28,912 nucleotides of DNA from a virus. The stretch is taken from IMG/VR virus record IMGVR_UViG_3300045922_000191, positions 1 through 28,912 of that record; one strand, given 5' to 3'. The position numbers and the translations under genes were made by a program. This document shows, in pieces, positions 6,218 through 14,102 of this stretch (positions within the stretch are counted from its first letter, which is position 1; each line of letters opens with the position of its first letter). A model generated the notes under the pieces. It was not told the DNA's origin. It made no database searches and worked only from the letters and a program-made list of their open reading frames with translations.

Positions 6218-6433
6218 ATGATGACCGCCGACCACCCGCACCCCAAGGGGTGGGACCCGTCCCGGACGCACACGGGGATGCGCGCCGCCGGCACCCGCGT
6301 GGTGTGGGTGACGTGCACGAACTGCGGTGGCGGGCGGGCGCCGCACGTGCCGGCGCGCAACGGTGAGGGCCTGGTCCCCGTCGCGTGCCGCCACTGCCAT
6401 GCGGGTGACCCACGGTTCGGTGGTGGCGCGTGA
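6218..6433 (+). CDS. Small zinc-ribbon protein
   Basis: This 71-residue protein starts after a near-perfect ribosome binding site (GGGAGGTGA). It has two knuckles, CTNC and CRHC, separated by about 27 residues, so it very likely binds one zinc ion. The rest is basic and Gly/Pro-rich. Such small ribbons bind nucleic acid or protein partners; no particular family is recognised. It sits between a nuclease and the replication genes. Confidence 0.6.
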   Translation: MMTADHPHPKGWDPSRTHTGMRAAGTRVVWVTCTNCGGGRAPHVPARNGEGLVPVACRHCHAGDPRFGGGA

Positions 6434-6666
6434 CAACCCTTGACGGGGACCCGGTTGCCGTCCCCACCGACCTGGACGCGGACGACGCGCTCCGCCTGAT
6501 CCGCCGGCGCTCCGACGCGCAGCTCGCGCGCGCGGTGCTGGTGGTCGCCGCCCACGTCCGCCACCTGAGGGAGGAGCGGGACGCGCTCATGGACTTGAAC
6601 ACGCAGATGCACCACGAGCTGGTGAACCGCGACATGGGGTTTGACGACACGCGAGGAGGCCCGTGA
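6430..6666 (+). CDS. Small coiled-coil protein upstream of the initiator, function unknown
   Basis: This 78-residue protein starts at a GTG overlapping the zinc-ribbon stop. It is mostly helical (DADDALRLIRRRSDAQLARA and VRHLREERDALMDLNTQMHH). No motif identifies it. Its place immediately before the initiator, with overlapping stop and start, suggests a replication accessory role, but that is inference. Confidence 0.5.
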   Translation: MTTLDGDPVAVPTDLDADDALRLIRRRSDAQLARAVLVVAAHVRHLREERDALMDLNTQMHHELVNRDMGFDDTRGGP

Positions 6667-7316
6667 TGGGCATGGAATGGTTCAAGATAACTGCGGGGTT
6701 CTGGTCACACCCGAAGATCATCGGCCTGTCGGACAGGGCGTACCGGGTGTTGACGTCCAGCTGGGGTTACGCCGCGCAGCACGGCACTGGTGGCAGGATC
6801 AACCGGGCGGCGCTCCGCGTGATCGGCGGGTCAGCGGGAACAGCGGGGCAGCTGGTCCGCGCAGGCCTGTGGCACCCGGACGGCGACGGATGGGTCATCC
6901 ACGATTGGGATGACCACCAGGAGGCTGCGGTCGCCATTGAGGAACGCCGCAGACGAGACCGTGAACGCAAACAAAACGAGCGCAGCGTCCGTGGAATGTC
7001 CGCGGACATTCCACGGACATTCCACGGACAGTCCGAGGACATTCCAAGCGAACCGTCCGCGGACATTCCAAGCGAACCGTCCGCGGACATTCCGCGCAGA
7101 GAAGAGAAGAGAAGAGAAGAGAAGAGAAGAGAACCCCCCCAAACCCCCCCTTCCCAAAACGACGCGGACCCGCCACCATGGGAACGCACACCAGGACGCG
7201 GCCGCCCAACCCTCGCCGAACAGATCGCTCGCGCCGAACAGCTCGTCGCCCGTCACACCGTCAACGGCAGAATCGTCTACGATCCCACCCGTGACCCCGA
7301 CCCTGAACGCGGCTGA
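6666..7316 (+). CDS. Replication initiator-like protein with iteron-containing linker
   Basis: This 216-residue protein has the N-terminal winged-helix domain of phage replication initiators: MEWFKITAGFWSHPKIIGLS, LVRAGLWHP and WVIHDWDDHQ, about residues 1-90. Next come a basic helix (EERRRRDRERKQNERS), a repetitive linker at residues 108-156 (ADIP-containing repeats, then a REEKR repeat), and a short C-terminal part (RPTLAEQIARAEQLVARH). GAGGAGG ends six bases before the ATG; GTG 6663 is an alternative. The linker DNA holds iteron-like repeats, as lambda O holds its own origin. It probably binds them and recruits the downstream helicase loader. Confidence 0.75.
   Translation: MGMEWFKITAGFWSHPKIIGLSDRAYRVLTSSWGYAAQHGTGGRINRAALRVIGGSAGTAGQLVRAGLWHPDGDGWVIHDWDDHQEAAVAIEERRRRDRERKQNERSVRGMSADIPRTFHGQSEDIPSEPSADIPSEPSADIPRREEKRREEKRREPPQTPPSQNDADPPPWERTPGRGRPTLAEQIARAEQLVARHTVNGRIVYDPTRDPDPERG
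6987..7094 (+). repeat. Iteron-like repeat array with 32-bp perfect palindrome (candidate origin)
   Basis: The unit CGGACATTCCA occurs at 7003-7013 and 7014-7024. Variants follow at 7025-7035 and 7036-7046, then further copies at 7060-7070 and 7084-7094 (last base G). The spacing is 11, 11, 11, 24 and 24 bases. An inverted copy lies at 6992-7002, and bases 6987-7018 form a perfect 32-bp palindrome centred between 7002 and 7003. The array lies inside the initiator gene, in frame, and is followed by a purine tract. This is the arrangement of a lambda-type origin. Function is inferred, not shown. Confidence 0.75.
7098..7133 (+). repeat. 36-base pure purine tract of AGAAG repeats
   Basis: Seven tandem five-base units give an uninterrupted A/G run next to the last iteron, encoding a REEKR repeat. 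A pyrimidine-rich stretch with two C7 runs (7134-7140 and 7144-7150) follows. It is less GC-rich than its surroundings and may serve as the unwinding region of the origin, or form unusual DNA structure. Confidence 0.7.
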
Positions 7317-7899
7317 CACCACTCACTGGATCCGCAGGCTCATGGCCGCCTGGCCCATCCCCGCCTGGGACCACGACCGCACCAGCGGTTACCTCGACGC
7401 CATGGCGGGCGCCGAGGACCGGCACGTCAACGCCGCCATCGACCGGCTCATCCGCGGCGGGTGGCGCAGCAACTTCCCCCCCGCCGGCCCAACCCTCCGG
7501 CTCATCGTCGACGAAATCGCCCGCACCGAAGCCGACGAACGCCGACGCCAAGCCGACGCCGCCGCGCGCCGCGAACAGGACGGACGGGCCGCCGGCCCCT
7601 GGCACCCGCTCCTCTGGAGCGCCTGGCAACACCTCGAAAACAACCAGCCCATCCCAACCGAACTCCAGCCCTACGCCGACATCGTCCGCCGCCACAACCT
7701 CACCCCCGAGGACGCCGGCGTCCGGGAACACGGCGGACCCAACCACGGCCTCTGGACCGACCGGGACGCCATCACCACCACCTGGCGCGACGCCGTCACC
7801 GAAGCCGAACGGGTGTGGCGAACCACCGGAGACCACGCCAGCGCCCAACGCGCCGCACGCGCACTCATCGACGGGACCGCCACACCAACCAGGATGTGA
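7291..7899 (+). CDS. G39P-like replicative helicase loader candidate
   Basis: This 202-residue protein starts at a GTG overlapping the initiator end by 26 bases; longer versions in this frame only overlap the initiator. The N-terminal helical domain matches helicase loader/inhibitor proteins of the SPP1 G39P type: THWIRRLMAAWPIP, a LDAMAGAEDRHVNAAIDRLI helix, then GGWRSNFPPAGPTLRLIVDE. A charged helix (ADERRRQADAAARREQ) and a C-terminal helical part follow. It would load the host replicative helicase at the origin defined by the initiator. The initiator-loader pairing mirrors lambda O and P. Confidence 0.65.
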   Translation: MTPTLNAADTTHWIRRLMAAWPIPAWDHDRTSGYLDAMAGAEDRHVNAAIDRLIRGGWRSNFPPAGPTLRLIVDEIARTEADERRRQADAAARREQDGRAAGPWHPLLWSAWQHLENNQPIPTELQPYADIVRRHNLTPEDAGVREHGGPNHGLWTDRDAITTTWRDAVTEAERVWRTTGDHASAQRAARALIDGTATPTRM

Positions 7900-8162
7900 C
7901 CGTGGCCCAGTGGCGCGTCGGACCAGGCGGCACCCTCACCCCACTCCACGCACCGCGCCGCGACCCGCGCACCAGCAGACGCCACCAGCAGGCCCGCGCC
8001 CGCGCCATCGCCAAACAACCCTGGTGCTCGAGGTGCGGGGCGACAACCGACCTGCAACTCGACCACATCACCCCACTCGACGCAGGCGGCCACCCCCACA
8101 ACCCCGCCAACCACCAGGTCCTCTGCGGAACCTGCAACCGCGCCAAACACAACCGCCAATGA
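7896..8162 (+). CDS. HNH endonuclease next to the terminase genes
   Basis: This 88-residue protein has the full HNH pattern: C44-x2-C47 (WCSRCG), D56-H57 in LQLDHITPLDAGG, N72-H73 in NPANHQ, and C77-x2-C80 in LCGTCN followed by RAKH. The cysteines make a structural zinc site, and the His/Asn residues are the metal-dependent active site. HNH proteins next to terminase genes, such as HK97 gp74, are needed for cos cleavage and packaging, and that is the likely role here. GTG 7896 overlaps the loader stop; GTG 7902 is an alternative. Confidence 0.85.
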   Translation: MTVAQWRVGPGGTLTPLHAPRRDPRTSRRHQQARARAIAKQPWCSRCGATTDLQLDHITPLDAGGHPHNPANHQVLCGTCNRAKHNRQ

Positions 8163-8281
8163 CACCACTCATCAGCAAAGGGGGGGATGCAAACCCAGTG
8201 CCACGAGGACGAAGAGGGCCGGCCTCAGCCCTGACGGAAACCCAGAGAGTCGCGTTTTGCAGGGGTTTTTGGTGGCGGTGA
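8159..8281 (+). CDS. Possible 40-residue ORF between HNH and terminase genes
   Basis: An ATG overlaps the HNH stop as ATGA. It opens a 40-residue frame reading MTPLISKGGDANPVPRGRRG and onward, which ends inside the start of the small terminase gene. The overlap pattern fits this genome, and the PRGRRG phrase resembles the N terminus of small terminases. It could be a real small gene, the true N terminus of the small terminase separated by a frameshift, or chance. I cannot decide. Confidence 0.3.
   Translation: MTPLISKGGDANPVPRGRRGPASALTETQRVAFCRGFWWR
8163..8271 (+). other. Gap before the terminase genes, candidate packaging-site region
   Basis: About 110 bases with a G7 run (8180-8186), a GGCCGGCC palindrome (8217-8224) and an AGGGC/GCCCT inverted repeat (8215-8232). 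In many HK97-like phages the cos or pac site lies between the HNH gene and the small terminase gene, so this is the best place to look. The sequence itself does not prove it. It can also be read as a 40-residue ORF. Confidence 0.3.
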
Positions 8282-8784
8282 GTCGTCGTTTCGGTGAGCC
8301 GGTTTTGACGCCGGCTGTTCGTGACGCGATTGTCGGTGCGGTGCGGACTGGGGCGTCGCCTGTGACGTGCGCCGAGTCGGTGGGTGTGCCGGCCCGCGTG
8401 TTTTCGGGGTGGTTGGCGAGGGGTGAGGACGCTGAGGCTGTTTTGGGGGAGCGCGGTTCGTGCGACCGGTCGGAGCGCCCGTTCCTCGAGCTTGTGCGGT
8501 TGGTGCGTGAGGCGCGGGCGGCTGCGGAGTTGGAGGCTGTGGGTGCGGTGATGGACGCCGCCCGGTCGGATTGGCGGGCGGCGGCGTGGTGTTTGGAGCG
8601 GTTGAACCCGCAGATGTTCGGGTCGCCGCGCCGGAACCTGGGTGGCAGGCCGCGCGGCGCGGTGTCCGCCCCGGACAGGAAGGCGCGGCCTCATGGTGTT
8701 GCGCAGGCGCCTGGCGCGGGTGGTGGCCGTGTTGATGGTGAGCCGCCGCGGGTGACGCGTGTTGATGGCGGTGGTGGTGCGTGA
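8272..8784 (+). CDS. Terminase small subunit
   Basis: This 170-residue protein has an N-terminal helix-turn-helix: VLTPAVRDAIVGAVRTG, then SPVTCAESVGVPARVFSGWL. It continues with ARGED and an oligomerisation helix (FLELVRLVREARAAAELEAV), then WRAAAWCLERLNPQMFG, a typical small terminase phrase. The C-terminal tail is Gly/Arg/Pro-rich. It recognises phage DNA and feeds it to the large subunit. GTG 8272 follows AGGGGT by seven bases; TTG 8257 and GTG 8278 are alternatives. Its third-position base use (G and T) contrasts sharply with the C-rich genes just upstream. Confidence 0.75.
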   Translation: MAVSRRFGEPVLTPAVRDAIVGAVRTGASPVTCAESVGVPARVFSGWLARGEDAEAVLGERGSCDRSERPFLELVRLVREARAAAELEAVGAVMDAARSDWRAAAWCLERLNPQMFGSPRRNLGGRPRGAVSAPDRKARPHGVAQAPGAGGGRVDGEPPRVTRVDGGGGA

Positions 8785-10307
8785 CGATGTTGGTTGCGCG
8801 TCCGTGGGAGGGTTACGCGGCGGGGTCGTGCGTCGACCATTTCGCGTGGTGGGTTGAGCGGCATTGCGTGCAGACCGTCGACCAGTTCGCGGGGTTGCCG
8901 TTGGTGTTGGAGCCGTGGCAGCTGGATTTCATGGGTGAGGTGCTCGCCGTCGATTCGGATGGGACGCCGTACTGGTCGATGTGCGTTTTGGTGGTGCCCC
9001 GCAAGAACGGCAAGAGCACTTTGATGGCGGCGTACTCCGCGTATCATTTGTTGACGAGTGACGGTGAGCCGCAGGTGCTTCTCGCTGCGGCATCCGACAA
9101 GCAGGCGGGCCGGATTTTTGATTACGTCAAGACGTTCATGGTGATGTCACCGGAGCTGGATCCCCAGGTGCACATCCGTGATTACGTTGGTGAGATCAAC
9201 CGTGTTGATGGTGGCGGGTCGATCCACAGGTTGGCGTTGGACCCGAACACTGTGCACGGGTGGAACCCGTCCCGGACGATGGTGGACGAGTTGCACGCGT
9301 TCACGACCCCGTCGGCGCGGCGCGCGTGGGGTGCGTTGACGACGGGCGCCGGCGCGCGCCTGGACCGGCAGACAGTGGCGATCACGACGGCGGGTGAGGC
9401 GTCGGACCGGGCGACCGGGATCCTCGGGCAGTTGATCGACCGCAACCAGGAGGCGGGCGACGTGGAGGTCCACGGCGCCCTCACTGTCAGCCGCAACCAT
9501 GATGCCCGCACCATCGTCTACAACTATTCGGCTCGGACGAGTGACCACCGTGACGTGGACGCGTTGAAGGAGGCGAACCCCGCGTCGTGGATCACGAAGC
9601 GGTATCTGCGTGAGCAGGCGAACCAGCCGGGGATCGACCCGGCGACGGTCCTGCAGTTGCACGGGTGCGTGTGGGCTGATTCGCACGGCCAGTGGATCCC
9701 GGCGGACGCGTGGCGGGCGTGCGAGGACCGGTCGCTCCCTCCCCCCGACCCGCGCGCCCCGTGCGTCGCCGGGGTGGACATTGGTCTCGCGTCGGATTCG
9801 ACGGCTGTCGCGTTGGCGTGGCCGTTGGATGACGGGCGTGTCCGCGTGTCCGCGTGGGTGCTTGCCCCTGACCGCCGTTCACCCGCGCACGAGCACGCGG
9901 CCGGCGGGCGCGTGTCGCTCCGCCGGGTTGAGGACAAAATCATGTGGTTCGCGGACCAATACCGTGTTGAGTTTGTTGTGTATGACCCGCAGTTCTTTGA
10001 GCGGTCCGCGGAGATCATCAGTGACAGGGGCGTGGACACCGTGCACATGAACCAGCAGTCAGCGGAGATGCGCCGCGCCTACCAGGGCTTCTACCAGGCT
10101 GTGGGGGAACGCCGGGTTGTGCACGACGGTGACCCTGTGCTCGCCGCCCACGTGATGGGTGCGGCGGCGACCCTCACGGAGCGCGGGTGGGACGTGAGGA
10201 AGCTGCGGGCGTCGTCGCGGTTCGACGCGCTGGTCGCGTCAGTGATGGCGGTGCATTTCGCGCCGCGCGTCGCCGGCGCCGGCCTCATCTCGGAGGTGTG
10301 GGTTTAG
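8781..10307 (+). CDS. Terminase large subunit (HK97-like)
   Basis: This 508-residue protein is a complete packaging motor. The ATPase part has the Walker A variant VPRKNGKST (residues 72-80) and Walker B TMVDELHAF (D169, E170). The nuclease part has D333 in AGVDIGLASD, D402 in VVYDP and D482 in SSRFDALVASVMAVH. It cuts concatemeric DNA and pumps it through the portal using ATP. GTG 8781 overlaps the small subunit stop. Confidence 0.95.
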   Translation: MTMLVARPWEGYAAGSCVDHFAWWVERHCVQTVDQFAGLPLVLEPWQLDFMGEVLAVDSDGTPYWSMCVLVVPRKNGKSTLMAAYSAYHLLTSDGEPQVLLAAASDKQAGRIFDYVKTFMVMSPELDPQVHIRDYVGEINRVDGGGSIHRLALDPNTVHGWNPSRTMVDELHAFTTPSARRAWGALTTGAGARLDRQTVAITTAGEASDRATGILGQLIDRNQEAGDVEVHGALTVSRNHDARTIVYNYSARTSDHRDVDALKEANPASWITKRYLREQANQPGIDPATVLQLHGCVWADSHGQWIPADAWRACEDRSLPPPDPRAPCVAGVDIGLASDSTAVALAWPLDDGRVRVSAWVLAPDRRSPAHEHAAGGRVSLRRVEDKIMWFADQYRVEFVVYDPQFFERSAEIISDRGVDTVHMNQQSAEMRRAYQGFYQAVGERRVVHDGDPVLAAHVMGAAATLTERGWDVRKLRASSRFDALVASVMAVHFAPRVAGAGLISEVWV

Positions 10308-10553
10308 GTGCCGTGGTGGATGTCGAGGCTCGCGTGGCGGTTCCGGCGGAAGCGGCTGGTGCGGGTGCACATCGCGACGGGTGACGCTCACCCCGGCACT
10401 CCGGACACCATCGACGGTGTCCGCCTCGGGGTGTGGGGCGGCAACATCGTTTTGATGCTGGGGAAGGTGGTTGAGGAGCATGGGTCGACGATGCTCACCG
10501 GTGTGCTCGAGGTGCCCCGCGACCGTGTCCTGTTCGTGCAGGTGATGCAGTGA
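10308..10553 (+). CDS. Small conserved-position protein between terminase and portal
   Basis: This 81-residue protein starts at a GTG immediately after the terminase stop. The N terminus is basic and aromatic (PWWMSRLAWRFRRKRLVRVH). The rest looks like a small beta protein (DTIDGVRLGVWGGNIVLMLG, then MLTGVLEVPRDRVLFVQVM). I do not recognise a family with a known role. Position between the motor and portal genes suggests a head or packaging accessory protein. Confidence 0.6.
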   Translation: MPWWMSRLAWRFRRKRLVRVHIATGDAHPGTPDTIDGVRLGVWGGNIVLMLGKVVEEHGSTMLTGVLEVPRDRVLFVQVMQ

Positions 10554-10572
10554 CCAGCGTTGGGGCGGCCGC

Positions 10573-11871
10573 GTGATCCTCGCGACGACACGCGGGAACG
10601 TTGCCCGGAGATCTGTTGCCGCAGTGATCCCGGAGCGCTCCGGTGCGTACGCCTCCGCCGTGAACGTCACCCCTGAGAGCGCCGTCGGCGTGCCCGCGTG
10701 CGATGCCGCGATCACCCTCGCGGCCCAGGCGGTCGCGTCGATGAGACTTCTTGTGTGGCGCGGGCAGGGGTTCGAACGGCGGCCGGTCACCACCACATGG
10801 CAGGCCCGGTTGTTCAACCGGGCGATGCCGAACACACAGCAGTCACGGTTCGAGTTCTGGGAGACGGTCGAGGCGAGCCTCACCGCCCGCGGCAACGCGT
10901 ACGTCTGGAGGACGCGTGACGACACCGGCCGGGTCGTCGCACTGTGGGCGCTGCACCCCGACCAGGTGTCCGTGGACGTCGTCACCGTCAGACCGCGCGG
11001 GAAAACCATTGTGTACCGCGTGGAGGTCGGCGGCGGTTGGCTCGACCCGACCGGGTCCGCCACGGCGCACGGGGGGTCGGCTGAGGTCACTTCCGACACG
11101 ATCCTCCACATCCGCGGTCCGCACGGCGGGGGCAGGGTGGTCGCACCGTCACCGATCGAACGCCACCGGTCCACTATCGGCGCCGCGATCGCCGCCCAGG
11201 CGTACCAGGAGGCGTTCTACACGCGCGGGACCGGCGGCGGCCATGTCATTGTGTTCCCCGCCGAGCTGCCGATCAGGCAGGTGCGGGAGGCGAAACGCCT
11301 TTGGGAGGAGAGCAACGCCGGAGTCGGGAACGCTCACGGGACCCGTGTTCTGTCCGGCGGCGCCCAGTTCATCCCGGTCACCCTGTCGCAGCAGGACGCC
11401 GAATACGTTGAGTCCGCGCGCCTCACCGTCCAGGACGTCGCCCGGATCTTCCGGGTGCCGGCGTCACTGATCGACGGCGGGTCGGACACCGGCCGTCCGA
11501 TCAGCCCCGAGCATGAGCAGACACGATGGGCACGCTACCATCTCACACCACGGTTGCTGCGCCTGGAGGCGGCGCTCGAGGCGGACCCGTTCCTGTTCGG
11601 TGACGGGTCGCGGGACTACCCAATGTTTGACAGGACGCGCATGGTCACCGGTGACGTTGTCGCGGAGGCGGAAGCGGACGTGAAACTCGTTCAGGCGGGG
11701 ATCGACTTGCCGGACGAGGCGCGCGCCCGCCGTGGCCAGCCACCACTCCCCAATGGTGTCGGGATGATCCCGCAGATCACCCCGGTCGGCGGCGCACCGA
11801 ACCCGAACACCCCCGCCGTCCCCGCCGTGACGGACGCCGCCGCAACCGGCCAGGACGACCAGGAGGCATGA
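10573..11871 (+). CDS. Portal protein (HK97 family)
   Basis: This 432-residue protein shows the hallmarks of HK97-type portals: an N-terminal VPACDAAITLAAQAVASMRL helix, FWETVEASLTARGNAYVWR, HPDQVSVDV, the DTILHIRG strand, and a stem and crown region (IERHRSTIGAAIAAQAYQEA, TRGTGGGHVI). The late VQDVARIFRVPASLIDG segment is diagnostic. The tail is Pro/Ala-rich. As a ring of twelve subunits it forms the DNA channel and nucleates head assembly. It is about the usual family length. Confidence 0.93.
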   Translation: MILATTRGNVARRSVAAVIPERSGAYASAVNVTPESAVGVPACDAAITLAAQAVASMRLLVWRGQGFERRPVTTTWQARLFNRAMPNTQQSRFEFWETVEASLTARGNAYVWRTRDDTGRVVALWALHPDQVSVDVVTVRPRGKTIVYRVEVGGGWLDPTGSATAHGGSAEVTSDTILHIRGPHGGGRVVAPSPIERHRSTIGAAIAAQAYQEAFYTRGTGGGHVIVFPAELPIRQVREAKRLWEESNAGVGNAHGTRVLSGGAQFIPVTLSQQDAEYVESARLTVQDVARIFRVPASLIDGGSDTGRPISPEHEQTRWARYHLTPRLLRLEAALEADPFLFGDGSRDYPMFDRTRMVTGDVVAEAEADVKLVQAGIDLPDEARARRGQPPLPNGVGMIPQITPVGGAPNPNTPAVPAVTDAAATGQDDQEA

Positions 11872-12701
11872 CACAAATGCCCGCAACGCGCCCACCCGAC
11901 AGCCCCGTCGTCCACCGTGCCCGAGCACCGCTCATCGACGTGGAGCTGCGCACCGACCCGTCCTCAACCGGCGACGGGTCCTGGACGTTCCACGGCCACG
12001 CCGCCGTCACCAACCAGACCACCACCCTGTATGAGGGCCGGTCGTGGGTGTGGCGGGAGCGGATCGCCCCCGGCGCTTTCCGGGACGTGCTCGACGAGTT
12101 GCGGGCTGGTTCCCTCGACCACGAGGTCGTGCTCAACCACGAACACGACAACCGCGCAGTGCTCGCCGCGACCGGGACCCCGCCGTCCCAGGTCGGGGGA
12201 CTGGAGCTCACGGAGGACGGCACTGGGCTCGCCGTGTTTGCCCGCCTCGACCCGGCGGATCCGGACACCCAGCGTGTCGTCCCGAAAATCAAACGCGGCA
12301 ACCTCCGGCAGATGTCGTTCGCGTTCACCCCCGGCGAGTTCCAGACCGCCACCGAGGAGGACGACCAGGGGCGCGTCGTCGAAACCGACACGATCCTGTC
12401 GGTCAGGTCACTGTGGGACGTGACGGTGTGCGCCCACGGCGCGTACCCCACGACGTCCGCCGGCATCGACATCCGCGGCCTGCTGGCCGCATCCGGTCGC
12501 TCGGGTTTCGACCCCGAGGGCCCCGACGTCGGGCGCGGTCGCGGCACCATACTGGTGCCGGGTCGCCCTGGCACCACCAGCGTCGCGCCACCCACGGCGG
12601 GTGCTGTCGAAAACGGCCGCGCCTTGCGGCTCGCGAAGCTGCGGGCCAGGGCGGCGGTCGCCGTTCACCAGCACAAGGAGCTGAACGACTCATGTCACTG
12701 A
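11868..12701 (+). CDS. HK97-type prohead maturation protease
   Basis: This 277-residue serine protease has the family order FHGHAAVTN, ERIAPGAF, then the catalytic His region VLNHEHDN (H91 or H93), LARLDPADPDTQRV-type acidic loop, and the nucleophile in QMSFAF (S150). The closing strand SLWDVTVCAHGAYPTTSA is typical. A Gly/Pro-rich linker leads to a basic helix (ALRLAKLRARAAVAVHQ) that may be removed on self-cleavage. It processes the capsid protein and its scaffold domain inside the prohead. ATG 11868 overlaps the portal stop by four bases. Confidence 0.92.
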   Translation: MTQMPATRPPDSPVVHRARAPLIDVELRTDPSSTGDGSWTFHGHAAVTNQTTTLYEGRSWVWRERIAPGAFRDVLDELRAGSLDHEVVLNHEHDNRAVLAATGTPPSQVGGLELTEDGTGLAVFARLDPADPDTQRVVPKIKRGNLRQMSFAFTPGEFQTATEEDDQGRVVETDTILSVRSLWDVTVCAHGAYPTTSAGIDIRGLLAASGRSGFDPEGPDVGRGRGTILVPGRPGTTSVAPPTAGAVENGRALRLAKLRARAAVAVHQHKELNDSCH

Positions 12702-14092
12702 TCGACACCCGCCGCGCCGCGTACCACGCGGCCGTCACGCGGATGCACGCCGCCGCCGGCGCGATCGAGGCCGCCGGCGACGACGCGGACATCGACGCCC
12801 TCGAGGCGGCGTTCACCGACGCCCAGGCGGACGTGGAACGCGCCCGCGAGGCGCTCAACCGCGCCGAAGCGATCGAGGCGGCCCGCGCCGCCCACCCCGT
12901 CGAGGTCGCGGAGCGCACCGAACCGGCCGCCGCCCACACCGACAGCCGCCCCGCCGACATCCGTGTCACCGCGGACCGCGAACTCACCTACCGGCGGGAC
13001 CGTCAGGGTTTCTTCCGGGACGCGTTCGCCGCCCGGTTCATGGGTGACATCGGCGCCCAGCAGCGCCTCAACCGTCACGCCCAGGAGATGGACGTCGTCT
13101 ACCGTGAGCGCGGCATCGTCCTCCACGACCCGGGCGCCACCAGCAAGCGCGACGTCGGGACCGGCGCGTTCACCGGCCTCACCGTCCCACAGTATCTGGT
13201 GGACGAGTTCGCCCCGTTCGCGCGCGCCGGCCGCCCGTACCTCGACACGATCAGGCGCATCCCGCTGCCCGGCGCGGGGATGACTGTGAACATCAGCAGG
13301 CTCACGACCGGCACCGGTGTCGCCGCCCAGGCGTCCGAGAACACCGCTGTGCAGGAGACCGACGCGGACGACACGCTGCTCACCGTCAACGTCCGGACGT
13401 ACGCCGGCGAGCAGGACGTGTCCCGCCAGGCGCTCGAGCGGTCCGAGATGGTCGACACGGTCATCTACCAGGACCTGGTGCTCGCCTACCACACGGCCCT
13501 GGACAACGCCGCCCTCAACGCGAACGGCACGTCCGGGACGCACCTCGGGTTCCGGTCCACCAGCGGCATCGCGACCGTCACGTACACCGACTCGACACCG
13601 ACCGCCGCGGAGGCGTGGCCGAAAATCGCGGACGCCGTCCAGCAGATCGCGGCCGGAAGGTTCCTCGGCGCGACGCACATCCTGATGCACCCGCGCCGGT
13701 GGGGGTGGTTCACCGCCGCCAGCGACACCACCGGGCGGCCCCTCATCTCCGCGACGGCTGACGTCCCGATGAACGCGATGGCCACGTACGACACGCCGTC
13801 CTACGGTCCCGTCGGCATGATGCAGGGACTGTTTGTCGTCACGGACGCGAACATCCCGACGAACCTCGGGGCGGGCACCAACGAGGACGTCATCCTCGTG
13901 TACCGCGCCCCCGACCACATGCTGTGGGAGGAGGGCGACGGGATGCCCCGGCGGCTCCGGTTCGAGGAGACCCAGGCGGGGAACCTCACCACGAAGCTGG
14001 TCGTCTACGGCTACTCGGCGTTCACCGCCGGCCGTTACCCGCTCGCGGGTGCGGCCATCAGCGGCACCGGTCTGGTCACCCCGACGTTCTGA
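12692..14092 (+). CDS. Major capsid protein with N-terminal scaffold (delta) domain
   Basis: This 466-residue protein has an Ala/Glu-rich coiled coil at about residues 1-75 (LEAAFTDAQADVERAREALN), the delta domain that acts as scaffold and is normally cut off. The HK97 fold follows: TGLTVPQYLVDEFAPFARAG, LPGAGMTVNISRLTTGTGVA, the EQDVSRQALERSEMVD segment, and HILMHPRRWGWF with a NEDVILVYRAPDHMLWEEG late strand. ATG 12692 follows AAGGAG by eleven bases and overlaps the protease end. A terminator-like hairpin follows the gene. Confidence 0.93.
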   Translation: MSLIDTRRAAYHAAVTRMHAAAGAIEAAGDDADIDALEAAFTDAQADVERAREALNRAEAIEAARAAHPVEVAERTEPAAAHTDSRPADIRVTADRELTYRRDRQGFFRDAFAARFMGDIGAQQRLNRHAQEMDVVYRERGIVLHDPGATSKRDVGTGAFTGLTVPQYLVDEFAPFARAGRPYLDTIRRIPLPGAGMTVNISRLTTGTGVAAQASENTAVQETDADDTLLTVNVRTYAGEQDVSRQALERSEMVDTVIYQDLVLAYHTALDNAALNANGTSGTHLGFRSTSGIATVTYTDSTPTAAEAWPKIADAVQQIAAGRFLGATHILMHPRRWGWFTAASDTTGRPLISATADVPMNAMATYDTPSYGPVGMMQGLFVVTDANIPTNLGAGTNEDVILVYRAPDHMLWEEGDGMPRRLRFEETQAGNLTTKLVVYGYSAFTAGRYPLAGAAISGTGLVTPTF

Positions 14093-14102
14093 TAGCGGTG
14101 AA

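Noticed and set aside
6910-7290. Upstream extension of the helicase-loader frame over the initiator gene
   Set aside because: The frame is open, but the overlap region reads low-complexity repeat translations. The GTG at 7291 gives a normal start with a short overlap. Dual coding is not supported.
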